Origin: Acidobacteriota bacterium | GTDB lineage: Bacteria > Actinomycetota > Acidimicrobiia > Spongiisociales > UBA5794 | Direction: 5' to 3' | Assembly: GCA_004356175.1 (NCBI GenBank) | Contig: SMXV01000079.1 | Coordinates: 1 to 6,734, forward strand | DNA: 6,734 nt | The notes under the pieces: generated by a model | The model's database searches: none | The model's input: the letters and a program-made list of their open reading frames with translations, nothing else | Told to the model about the DNA's origin: nothing | Position numbers and translations under genes: made by a program | Shown: positions 1 through 5,764 of the stretch, piece by piece | Layout: each line of letters opens with the position of its first letter | How positions within the stretch are numbered: the stretch's first letter is position 1

Positions 1-157
1 CGGTCCGGGGCTCTTCACCCAGCGTGTCGTCCAATCCGAAGAGCTTGTTGTTCTCGGCGCCACGGACTCCTATGAGGCTCGCTGTCGGCGGTGTTTCGAC
101 CCGACAGAGGTGTCACAGCCAGAACTTCCGCTTGCAAGTGGTCCTTCGCAGAATTGA
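1..157 (+). CDS. tdk: Thymidine kinase, C-terminal end (partial)
   Basis: Reading from base 2, the frame is open for 51 codons and ends at TGA 155-157; the 5' part lies outside the window. Seen: a TQR triplet (local residues 6-8), then VVLGATDSYEARCRRCF (16-32). Known: type II (TK1-like) thymidine kinases end with a structural zinc site whose second cysteine pair lies in a SYEARCRxC-type motif, preceded by TQR and a V-x-GA/GG strand. C28 and C31 here would be that second pair; the first pair would be upstream. The enzyme phosphorylates thymidine to dTMP in the cytosolic salvage pathway. The loop between TQR and the VVLGA strand is several residues shorter than in Firmicutes enzymes, and an uncharged tail of about 15 residues follows the zinc motif. 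The frame has no start inside the window and was recognised from the motif alone. Another zinc-ribbon protein is possible but less likely. Confidence 0.8.
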   Translation, partial: GPGLFTQRVVQSEELVVLGATDSYEARCRRCFDPTEVSQPELPLASGPSQN

Positions 158-208
158 CTGCCGTGTCTTTCCGGTCCGCGACGCAGCTGGTGTCGCTCTC
201 TGCCTAGA

Positions 209-234
209 TGCAGTCCAGACTGCGCCTTTGTTGT
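209..234 (+). terminator. Possible weak terminator after tdk
   Basis: The stem TGCAGT (209-214) / ACTGCG (219-224), with a CCAG loop, has 6 pairs including one G-T wobble. It is followed by the T-rich stretch CCTTTGTTGT. It lies 52 bp past the tdk stop. The stem is short and the T run is interrupted, so this is only a candidate. Confidence 0.25.
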
Positions 235-323
235 GCGTCCTTGCCAGATGATTCCCATGCCACGGAGACACCCAGACACCATCTCAGCGACAGATCACTC
301 AGGTAATGGTCGTACTTGCTGCG

Positions 324-382
324 TTGGGTCGTTATCCTTACGCCATCACGCCGCATCCGCGGCAGTAAGTTTTCCGACCCAG
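324..382 (+). promoter_or_regulatory. Nested stem structure upstream of the RNase E/G gene
   Basis: Three nested inverted repeats share one axis. The outer stem TGGGTCG (325-331) pairs perfectly with CGACCCA (375-381), and a G-T wobble (324/382) can extend it. The middle stem CTTAC (337-341) pairs with GTAAG (365-369); between outer and middle stems is a symmetric 5 x 5 internal loop (332-336 and 370-374). The inner stem GCCGC (350-354) pairs with GCGGC (359-363) around an ATCC loop. In total 17 Watson-Crick pairs fall within 57 nt, in non-coding DNA about 230 nt before the RNase start. This suggests a folded RNA leader or small RNA. Read alone, the inner hairpin followed by AGTAAGTTTT could also act as a weak terminator. 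No known RNA family was recognised. Confidence 0.4.
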
Positions 383-450
383 GATGGGTATGGCCAGCGC
401 CCAATCGCTCGTAGCGTTGTTGATGAATCGACAAACCGACTCGCGAACCG

Positions 451-475
451 GACACTTCCGACAGTACGAAGTGTC
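451..475 (+). repeat. Perfect 8-bp inverted repeat in the RNase leader
   Basis: GACACTTC (451-458) and GAAGTGTC (468-475) are exact reverse complements separated by a 9-nt loop (CGACAGTAC). No T run follows, so it is not a standard Rho-independent terminator. It could be a leader hairpin, an RNase recognition site, or a DNA operator. It lies about 135 nt before the RNase start codon. Confidence 0.4.
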
Positions 476-575
476 TCATCACTGCGCTGGCTCCCAAACT
501 CTTGCGAATCGCCTCGAAACGCGCACGCGCGTACATCGACCGAGCAGAGTGTGTTCTGGATTGGACCGACCACGC

Positions 576-602
576 TCCCGGTCAATCGGGAACTCGAAGG
601 AG
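576..602 (+). promoter_or_regulatory. Ribosome binding site of the RNase gene with adjacent hairpin
   Basis: AAGGAG at 597-602 lies 7 nt before ATG 610 and fixes that start. A 5-bp stem, TCCCG (576-580) / CGGGA (587-591) with a 6-nt loop, ends 5 nt before it. This is close enough that a protein or further pairing stabilising the stem could affect ribosome access. The ribosome binding site is well supported; the hairpin role is inference. Confidence 0.6.
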
Positions 603-609
603 TTGACGC

Positions 610-2154
610 ATGGGTATCTTCACAAAGAAGACCGCCACAATCATTCGCAGAGGGGACGCCGCAGAGGACCGTCAGGTCCGAGTCGTCGATGGCAAAGAAG
701 TTGTCATCCGCAAGTTCACGCCGACTGAACAGAGAGCATCCACAGGAACTGCCACAAAGCAGAAGTCTCGTAAGCAATCCCAGTCCAAACGCAAGCCGAG
801 AACCGGCGGGCGGCCCGCTCCCTCGAGACGGCGCCCACCGATGGAAATCATCGAGCCGCCCGAGACAGCGCGCAAGCAGATGCTCGTACGCGAGACCCCG
901 ACACAGACACAAATTGTCGTCCTCGAGGGGCCTGTACTTGTCGAGCATTATGTGGCAAAGTCGGGTACTCAGTCAATCGTCGGCAACGTCTACGTCGGCA
1001 ACGTTCGCAACGTCCTTCCAGGAATGGAAGCGGCGTTCGTTGACTTCGGCGAGGGCAAGAATGGCGTCTTGTACGCTGGAGACCTCAACTGGTCAGATCA
1101 CGGCCTCGGTGGCAAGCCGCGACGCATAGAGAACGCGCTTCATACGGGCTCGACCGTTCTGGTGCAAGTTGTCAAGGATGCCATGGGTCACAAGGGTGCT
1201 CGCCTCACGAATCAGATAAGCCTTGCTGGACGGTATCTGGTGCTTGCTCCGAGCGAGGACGTCCGCGGAATTTCTCGCAGGCTTCCGGATGACGAACGAC
1301 GCAGATTACGTGAAGTCATCGGCGAACTTCGACCAAAGGGCACAGGGATCATCGTTCGTACCGCAGCGGAAGGTGCAACGGAGGAGGACCTCAAGGGTGA
1401 CATCGACAGGCTAAAGGCAATATGGGATGACATCGACGCAAGACGCAAGGACGTATCAGCTCCAGCCGTGTTGTACCAGGAGCCACCACTCGTCATTCGA
1501 GTCATTCGGGAGCATTTCACCCGTGATTTCCGCAGGTTGCTCATCGAGAATGTGGAGATCCACAAACAAGTGCTCGAGTACCTCGCGGGGACAGAGGCCG
1601 ACTTGGTTGAGAAGGTGACGTTGTACACGGACGACCTTGCTCTGTTCGAGCGGTACCACGTTGAGGACCAGCTTCGCAAAGCGCTCGATCGGCGCGTGTG
1701 GCTTCCATCCGGCGGGCATCTGGTCATCGACCGTACAGAGGCGCTCACTGTTGTGGACGTGAATACCGGTCGCTTCGTCGGGTCGTCAAACCTTGAAGAG
1801 ACCGTTCTCCAGAACAACCTGGAGTCGGCCGAGGAGATTGCCCGTCAGCTCAGACTCCGTGACATCGGCGGAATCATTGTGATCGACTTCATTGACATGG
1901 AGTCAACAAAACATCAAGAAGCAGTGATTCGACGGCTCAAGGAGCACCTAGCCAAGGACAAGACCCGAACACAGGTGTTCGATGTCTCGCACCTTGGCCT
2001 GGTCGAAATGACAAGGAAGAACGTGTCTGCCGGTCTTCTCGAGTCATTCTCCGAGACATGCGAGGTTTGCGGTGGCAGGGGAGTCCTGTTGCATGAAGAA
2101 GCCGCAGCGACAGGTGTTCCGGCCCACGACGCAGGCGCGACCGAGGAGAGCTGA
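610..2154 (+). CDS. rng: Ribonuclease E/G family endoribonuclease
   Basis: Single-strand-specific endoribonuclease expected to act in rRNA maturation and mRNA decay in the cytoplasm. Over 514 residues it shows: an N-terminal extension (1-~95) with an acid-free, very basic stretch at 41-77 (13 Lys/Arg); an S1 RNA-binding domain around 115-200 (GNVYVGNVRNVLPGMEAAFVD starts at 125); an RNase H-like/5'-sensor region; and the catalytic DNase I-like region with VDVNTG (D383, N385) and VIDFIDM (D426). D383 and D426 are 43 apart, as are the Mg-binding D303 and D346 of E. coli RNase E. The Zn-link motif CEVCGGRG has C484 and C487, with the same offset from D426 as in E. coli. The protein ends about 25 residues after this motif, so there is no long degradosome scaffold. 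Its length is close to RNase G, but the neighbours match actinobacterial rne loci; rne and rng cannot be separated here. The start is fixed by AAGGAG at 597-602. Confidence 0.96.
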   Translation: MGIFTKKTATIIRRGDAAEDRQVRVVDGKEVVIRKFTPTEQRASTGTATKQKSRKQSQSKRKPRTGGRPAPSRRRPPMEIIEPPETARKQMLVRETPTQTQIVVLEGPVLVEHYVAKSGTQSIVGNVYVGNVRNVLPGMEAAFVDFGEGKNGVLYAGDLNWSDHGLGGKPRRIENALHTGSTVLVQVVKDAMGHKGARLTNQISLAGRYLVLAPSEDVRGISRRLPDDERRRLREVIGELRPKGTGIIVRTAAEGATEEDLKGDIDRLKAIWDDIDARRKDVSAPAVLYQEPPLVIRVIREHFTRDFRRLLIENVEIHKQVLEYLAGTEADLVEKVTLYTDDLALFERYHVEDQLRKALDRRVWLPSGGHLVIDRTEALTVVDVNTGRFVGSSNLEETVLQNNLESAEEIARQLRLRDIGGIIVIDFIDMESTKHQEAVIRRLKEHLAKDKTRTQVFDVSHLGLVEMTRKNVSAGLLESFSETCEVCGGRGVLLHEEAAATGVPAHDAGATEES

Positions 2155-2616
2155 GGGCGGCCGAAGTCTCCGGTTTCTGGTACCTGGTCTCTAGTCAGCA
2201 GAACATCGGAAGACTCAAGATGCGGAGTAACCCAGGATCGGCACCATGACGCGCTACACCCCGTGCCAGCAAACGAGTTCCGCTTCTGATCTTTCTCTCT
2301 CCGCGGGACGAGTTCGCCTCCGGCTGACGCAGGTCAGAGAGGGGAGCGAAGGACGCTTCCTGTCCAAATCCGTGTAAGAAACGCACAAAACTGCGGACCG
2401 GTGGGCGCCTACCTCAGGACGATTCCGAGCCCCGGAGCTCATGGCACCCCGCTGAGCGGTCTCGACCCTGTGCAGATTCGGTACCAGACATCAGTTATTG
2501 GAGGCCCCCTTCCTCCGAAACTGAGAACTGTGCGCTGGAGACTGATACACTTCTGCGAAGTTCCCGATGGGGTTCTCGTACCCATTGAAACTCCACTGAA
2601 AGACTATTGACCAATC
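2155..2616 (+). other. Gene-free 462-bp gap; probable leader of the L21/L27 operon
   Basis: No recognisable protein or tRNA. Visible elements are: ACGAGTTC as a direct repeat (2273-2280 and 2308-2315); a long-range stem 2284-2292/2331-2339 (9 pairs, two G-T); GGGAGCG (2342-2348) / CGCTTCC (2354-2360) with an SD-like AAGGA loop and one G-T pair; GGAGG (2500-2504) / CCTCC (2512-2516); and CGATGGG (2565-2571) / CCCATTG (2581-2587) with one G-T pair, ending 29 nt before rplU. Known: several ribosomal-protein operons, including L21 operons in some bacteria, are controlled by structured mRNA leaders. Inference: this gap holds the rplU promoter and perhaps such a leader. No clear -35/-10 pair was found, and no terminator for the RNase gene is obvious. 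A 69-codon GTG frame (2401-2610) is probably chance. Confidence 0.4.
2498..2587 (+). promoter_or_regulatory. Two hairpins before rplU (candidate L21 leader elements)
   Basis: Stem 1 is GGAGG/CCTCC (2500-2504/2512-2516), extendable outward by a G-T pair (2499/2517) and an A-T pair (2498/2518), with a C-rich 7-nt loop. Stem 2 is CGATGGG/CCCATTG (2565-2571/2581-2587), 7 pairs including one G-T, with a 9-nt loop. Stem 1 contains the SD-like GGAGG, but it is about 110 nt from the rplU start and so cannot serve that gene directly. Control of rplU through these stems is inference. Confidence 0.3.
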
Positions 2617-2979
2617 ATGTACGCGATTATCCGCGCAGGCGGAAAGCAGACAAAAGTTCACGAAGGCGATGTGATCTCGATCGAACGCATCAAGGAGACC
2701 GACGAGGTGTCCTTTACGCCGCTGCTAATCGTTGCTGACGATGGCAGCATTGTCTCGGATCCTGCCAAACTGAAAAAGGCGACGGTCACGGCTGAAGTGG
2801 TTGGTGACTCCCATGGTCCCAAACTCGACATCTTCAAGTACAAGAACAAGACGGGGTATCGACGCCGGATGGGTCACAGGCAGAAGTACACCACAATCAA
2901 GGTCTTGACGATCAGGACCGCTTCACCGAAAAAGAAGGCCGCGAAAGCGTCGACCGACTCCGGTGACAAGGAGGCGTAG
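2617..2979 (+). CDS. rplU: 50S ribosomal protein L21
   Basis: Structural protein of the large ribosomal subunit that binds 23S rRNA. Of 120 residues, the N-terminus MYAIIRAGGKQTKVHEGD is the standard L21 start, and the signature region at 71-95 (DIFKYKNKTGYRRR, then GHRQKYTTIKV) is intact. The E. coli protein is 103 residues; the extra length is a Lys/Ala-rich tail (about 104-120). The start is set by homology because there is no Shine-Dalgarno sequence: the upstream bases are CTGAAAGACTATTGACCAATC. A TATTGA hexamer (2605-2610) ends 6 nt before the ATG, the spacing seen at the two leaderless-type starts downstream, but it lacks the final T of TANNNT, so leaderless expression is uncertain here. 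rpmA follows after 2 nt, so the two are surely co-transcribed. Confidence 0.97.
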   Translation: MYAIIRAGGKQTKVHEGDVISIERIKETDEVSFTPLLIVADDGSIVSDPAKLKKATVTAEVVGDSHGPKLDIFKYKNKTGYRRRMGHRQKYTTIKVLTIRTASPKKKAAKASTDSGDKEA

Positions 2980-2981
2980 TC

Positions 2982-3242
2982 ATGTCGAAAACGAAAGCAA
3001 GCGGTTCCTCACGAAACGGTCGCGACTCCGCGGCGAAACGACTTGGTCCCAAGGTCTTCGACGGACAGGTAATCAATGCCGGAGCAATCATTGTCCGCCA
3101 GCGTGGCACTCGTATTCATCCAGGCGACAACGTCGGCCGAGGCGGAGACGACACGCTTTTCGCTCTGCTTCCTGGCACGGTCAAGTATGGCACTCGCCGC
3201 GGACGCCGCCAGGTGAGCGTGCTTGTCGACGAATCGAGCTGA
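2982..3242 (+). CDS. rpmA: 50S ribosomal protein L27
   Basis: Large-subunit protein whose flexible N-terminus reaches towards the peptidyl-transferase centre. Of 86 residues, the family core is clear: GSSRNGRDSAAKRLG (8-22), GQVINAGAIIVRQRGTRIHPG (28-48) and NVGRGGDDTLFAL (50-62). The first residues are MSKTKASG, where most bacteria have a basic, glycine-rich MAHKKGGG-type start; lysines remain at 3 and 5. No Firmicutes-type N-terminal cleavage extension is present. A strong ribosome binding site AAGGAGG (2968-2974) overlaps the end of rplU, 7 nt before the ATG, and the gap to rplU is 2 nt, so translation of the pair is closely linked. Shortly after the stop there is only a weak hairpin (3239-3255) without a T run. 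Confidence 0.97.
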   Translation: MSKTKASGSSRNGRDSAAKRLGPKVFDGQVINAGAIIVRQRGTRIHPGDNVGRGGDDTLFALLPGTVKYGTRRGRRQVSVLVDESS

Positions 3243-3255
3243 GCCCTTCGCTCGG
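3239..3255 (+). terminator. Weak hairpin at the rpmA stop codon
   Basis: CTGAGC (3239-3244) and GCTCGG (3250-3255) form 6 pairs, one of them G-T, around a CCTTC loop that overlaps the rpmA stop. The following bases (TTGTCAC) are not a T run, so it may only slow transcription or protect the 3' end. Confidence 0.2.
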
Positions 3256-3270
3256 TTGTCACGTACGGCA

Positions 3271-3301
3271 GAGTCGCTCCTGACTCCTTTATCGTTTCAG
3301 C
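3271..3301 (+). promoter_or_regulatory. Leaderless-type promoter of obg
   Basis: TATCGT (3290-3295) fits the actinobacterial -10 pattern TANNNT and ends 6 nt before the obg ATG (3302), which places the start of transcription at or next to the A of the ATG. No Shine-Dalgarno sequence is present (upstream CCTTTATCGTTTCAGC), which agrees with a leaderless mRNA. No good -35 is seen at the expected distance. A short inverted repeat GAGTC (3271-3275) / GACTC (3282-3286) lies between the -10 and the expected -35 and might be a small operator. Obg could therefore be expressed separately from L21/L27. Confidence 0.5.
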
Positions 3302-4597
3302 ATGTTCATTGATCGCGTCTCCATCAAGGTTCGGGCAGGGGACGGCGGCGCTGGAGTGGCTTCCTTCCTGAGACGAAAGGGTCTGCCGAAGGGAAAACCC
3401 AACGGTGGATCTGGCGGTCCCGGCGGAGACGTATATCTCATTGCCGACAACTCTGTGCCGACGCTGCTGCGCTACGAGCGCCATCCGATTTGGAAAGCTC
3501 CAAGTGGGACACATGGCGAGGGCGATTTTCGCCACGGAAAACGTGGTGACCGGATGTTCCTACCTGTCCCACTCGGCACGACCGTCCGCGACCCGGACGG
3601 CGTCACTGTTGCTGACCTCGTTGAGGACGGTCAGGAAGTTCTTGTTGCGCGCGGAGGGAAGGGTGGCAGGGGCAACGCAGCGTTTGTCACACAGAAGCGG
3701 AAGGCCCCAACATTCTCGGAACAGGGGGAGTACGGGGAGGAGACAGATCTCGTTCTCGAGATGAAGCTACTTGCCGACGCAGCGCTCATTGGTTACCCGA
3801 ATGCAGGCAAGTCGACGCTCATTGCGCGGGTGTCGGCGGCGAAGCCCAAGATTGCCGACTACCCGTTCACGACGCTTACACCGAACCTTGGTGTTGTCAC
3901 CGTTGGCGAGCGTGAGCTGGTACTTGCTGACATCCCTGGCCTCATCGAAGGAGCGGCGGACGGTAAGGGTCTTGGTCACGACTTTCTCAGGCACACCGAG
4001 CGAGCACGGGCTCTTGTAATCCTGCTCGACCCGTCGAGTCTCCAGGACGATTCGCCAAAACGTCAGCTCGAGGTTCTGCTCAACGAGCTTGAATCACATG
4101 ACTCCGAGTTGGCACGTCGCCCCCGCGTGATTGCGGTGTCGAAGGTGGACACGGTCGACTCTAGGGATCTTGAAGACCTCGATCTCGGCGTTGAGGCCGA
4201 TGAGTTTTCGGCACTGACCGGAGAAGGGATCGACGCATTGATGTTCCACATTGCTGATGTCGTTGGCACTGTCGAACGTGAAACACCAAAACGCGAGGGG
4301 TACATTCTCCATCGTCCGCTGAACGACGAATTCACAGTTCACCGGTCGCGTGGGCGTTGGCTCGTGGAGGGAATCTCCGCTGTGAGAGCGGTGAACCTGT
4401 CCGATCTCACGGACCCTGACGCAGCGGACTTTGTTGCCGAGCGCCTCGTCACAAGCGGAATTGCAAAAGCGCTTGAGGAGGTGGGTGCCGAGCCGGGCGA
4501 CGATGTAGAAATCGGAGGCATTGTCTTCACATTCGACCCTCCCTCTGAGCACAACAACGTTTTCGAGACCTTTGAACCGACCGAGGACGACGCATGA
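3302..4597 (+). CDS. obg: Obg/CgtA GTPase (50S assembly, stress)
   Basis: Essential GTPase that binds the large ribosomal subunit and links its late assembly to GTP/ppGpp status. The 431 residues show the full three-domain layout: the glycine-rich Obg fold (1-~157; GDGGAG, GGSGGPGGDV, RGGKGGRGN); the G domain (~158-325) with G1 GYPNAGKST (164-172), the switch-I DYPFTT motif (186-191), G3 DIPG (210-213), G4 SKVD (280-283) and G5 SAL (303-305); and an OCT domain (~333-412), found in actinobacterial and many Gram-positive Obg proteins, ending with EVGAEPGDDVEIGG and VFTFDP. An acidic tail follows. The G4 motif has Ser in place of the usual Asn of NKxD; the Lys and Asp are kept, so guanine binding is probably retained but may be weaker. 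The gene has its own leaderless-type promoter, and its stop overlaps the proB start (ATGA). Confidence 0.97.
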   Translation: MFIDRVSIKVRAGDGGAGVASFLRRKGLPKGKPNGGSGGPGGDVYLIADNSVPTLLRYERHPIWKAPSGTHGEGDFRHGKRGDRMFLPVPLGTTVRDPDGVTVADLVEDGQEVLVARGGKGGRGNAAFVTQKRKAPTFSEQGEYGEETDLVLEMKLLADAALIGYPNAGKSTLIARVSAAKPKIADYPFTTLTPNLGVVTVGERELVLADIPGLIEGAADGKGLGHDFLRHTERARALVILLDPSSLQDDSPKRQLEVLLNELESHDSELARRPRVIAVSKVDTVDSRDLEDLDLGVEADEFSALTGEGIDALMFHIADVVGTVERETPKREGYILHRPLNDEFTVHRSRGRWLVEGISAVRAVNLSDLTDPDAADFVAERLVTSGIAKALEEVGAEPGDDVEIGGIVFTFDPPSEHNNVFETFEPTEDDA

Positions 4598-5691
4598 GGA
4601 AGCCAGTGGCCGAGGGCAGACCCGTTGTTGTGAAGGTCGGTTCCTCAAGCATCACCGCTCCTTCTGGTGGTCTCGACGAAGAAGCGGTGCGGCGAGTTGT
4701 TCGCCAGATTGTCGATTTGGCGAACAGTGGCCATCCGCCAGTACTTGTGACGTCTGGTTCTATAGCTGCCGGGCTTCCAACCCTCGGCCTGTCGGAACGA
4801 CCCACGGATGTGGCCGGTCTACAGGTCGCAGCTGCCATTGGTCAAACAAAACTTGTCCAGAGCTACGCGGGCCACTTTGCCGACAGTGGCCTGTCAGTTG
4901 CCCAAGTGTTGCTTACAAAGGATGTCCTCGGAAACAGGTCGCAGTACCTCAACGCGCGCGCGGCGCTGGAGCGGATGCTGTCGCTCGGGGTGATACCGGT
5001 TGTAAACGAGAACGACACCGTTGTTGTTGATGAACTCAAACTCGGCGACAATGATCGGCTTGCGGCGCTGACAGCCCATCTCGTGGGCGCGGGAATGTTG
5101 GTAATCCTTACGGACACGGAGGGTCTCTTCTCCGAAGACCCGAGCACGATGCCCGATGCCAAGCTGCTCTCCGCGGTGGAGCATTCCGATAGCGTGCTTG
5201 ATCGGATCGAGCGAACAACGGCGACAGGGACTTTTGGGTCGGGGGGCGTCACAACCAAGATCGCGGCAGCTCGCATGGCAGCGTTTTCGGGCATTCCGAC
5301 GGTCATTGTTGATGCTGGCATGCCTGATCTTGTCGCGGAAGCGGTTGCAGGCAACACCGTTGGCACATGGATAGGCCCGCGGCGGCAACCACTTCCGGCC
5401 CGTAAACTTTGGATCGCCTTTGGCGTTGCGGCGCGAGGTGAGATAACGATTGACGCGGGCGCTGTCGGTGCAATTCGTGGCGGCGGAGGCTCGCTGCTTG
5501 CCGTCGGCGTTTCCAAGGTCGAAGGCGACTTCGTGGCCGGTGACGCTGTGGAAGTGTTCGGCGCAGGTCATATATTGGTTGCAAAGGGCATTACACGTCT
5601 CTCCGCCGATGTCCTGAGGGAGGCTGCGGGCAGCCACAGTGATGTCATTGGCGGCGAGGTCATCCACCGCGACGATCTCGTCGTGTTGTAG
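4594..5691 (+). CDS. proB: Glutamate 5-kinase
   Basis: Catalyses ATP + L-glutamate to L-glutamyl 5-phosphate, the first and usually proline-inhibited step of proline synthesis in the cytosol. The length of 365 residues is normal (E. coli 367). The amino-acid kinase domain (~10-262) has VKVGSSS (13-19), VTSGSIAAG (52-60), VVNENDTV (136-143), LGDNDRLAAL (150-159), the LTD motif (172-174) and GSGGVTTKIAAA (215-226). The C-terminal PUA domain (~275-362) begins with KLWIAFGVAARGEITIDAGA. All expected substrate-binding blocks are present, so the enzyme should be active. The ATG overlaps the obg stop as ATGA, with GAGGA (4583-4587) 6 nt before it, indicating translational coupling to obg. The next pathway gene, proA, often adjacent, does not follow here. 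Confidence 0.97.
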   Translation: MRKPVAEGRPVVVKVGSSSITAPSGGLDEEAVRRVVRQIVDLANSGHPPVLVTSGSIAAGLPTLGLSERPTDVAGLQVAAAIGQTKLVQSYAGHFADSGLSVAQVLLTKDVLGNRSQYLNARAALERMLSLGVIPVVNENDTVVVDELKLGDNDRLAALTAHLVGAGMLVILTDTEGLFSEDPSTMPDAKLLSAVEHSDSVLDRIERTTATGTFGSGGVTTKIAAARMAAFSGIPTVIVDAGMPDLVAEAVAGNTVGTWIGPRRQPLPARKLWIAFGVAARGEITIDAGAVGAIRGGGGSLLAVGVSKVEGDFVAGDAVEVFGAGHILVAKGITRLSADVLREAAGSHSDVIGGEVIHRDDLVVL

Positions 5692-5719
5692 AGCCGCGCG
5701 CCACTATCTGCAGCGTATT

Positions 5720-5764
5720 TTGTTGACGGAACCGTCGACAACTGCACTTCCCTAACATTCCGGC
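5720..5764 (+). promoter_or_regulatory. Leaderless-type promoter with near-palindrome before the MoxR gene
   Basis: TAACAT (5753-5758) fits TANNNT and ends 6 nt before ATG 5765; there is no Shine-Dalgarno sequence, so the mRNA probably starts at the ATG. TTGTTGACGG (5720-5729) and CCGTCGACAA (5732-5741) form a 22-bp near-palindrome (9 Watson-Crick pairs, one T-G, AA centre). Its centre lies about 35 bp before the predicted transcription start, on the -35 position, where a repressor or activator could control RNA polymerase. The TTGACG inside the left arm is 24 bp from the -10, too far for a normal -35. The operator role is inference. Confidence 0.5.

Larger units (their letters stand above)
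158..609 (+). other. Gene-free 452-bp gap; probable leader of the RNase E/G gene
   Basis: No reading frame here resembles a protein. Open frames in several registers run into the RNase gene but are Arg/Ser-rich shadows. No tRNA, tmRNA, SRP RNA or RNase P core motif was recognised on either strand. Several inverted repeats are visible: 178-182/192-196, 209-214/219-224, a nested stem at 324-382, 402-419 (one bulge, 3-nt loop), a perfect 8-bp stem at 451-475, and 576-580/587-591 just before the ribosome binding site. Known: E. coli rne has a long structured 5' UTR through which RNase E represses its own synthesis. Inference: a similar feedback leader could occupy this gap, together with the tdk terminator and a promoter. 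I could not place a convincing -35/-10 pair. Confidence 0.45.

Noticed and set aside
154..159. TTGACT overlapping the tdk stop as a -35 for the RNase gene
   Set aside because: No -10-like hexamer is present 16-19 bp downstream, and the position is over 450 bp before the RNase start.
158..609. Search for RNase P RNA, tmRNA, SRP RNA or a tRNA in the first gap
   Set aside because: None of the conserved core sequences (RNase P GAGGAAAGTC-type, SRP tetraloop region, T-loop GTTCGAATC-type) could be found on either strand.
346..948. 200-codon open frame on the - strand
   Set aside because: It is antisense to the leader and the RNase N-terminus, has no recognisable motifs, and is of the kind expected by chance in GC-rich coding DNA.
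233..1129. Long open + frame of 298 codons beginning before the RNase gene
   Set aside because: It overlaps the RNase coding region in another frame, is rich in Arg/Ser with no recognisable domain, and has no ribosome binding site. The RNase frame carries all family motifs, so this is a shadow.
2273..2315. Direct repeat ACGAGTTC (2273-2280 and 2308-2315)
   Set aside because: Two copies of an 8-mer 35 bp apart, without further copies or flanking symmetry, can easily occur by chance; it is only mentioned within the leader entry.
2401..2610. 69-codon GTG frame ending 6 nt before rplU, possible leader peptide or coupling ORF
   Set aside because: It has no ribosome binding site, no recognisable similarity and no coding-like signature beyond being open. 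It would become interesting only if conserved in relatives, since rplU itself lacks an SD.
4863..5667. Two long open frames on the - strand within proB
   Set aside because: They are antisense shadows of an intact proB; they lack promoters, ribosome binding sites and family motifs.
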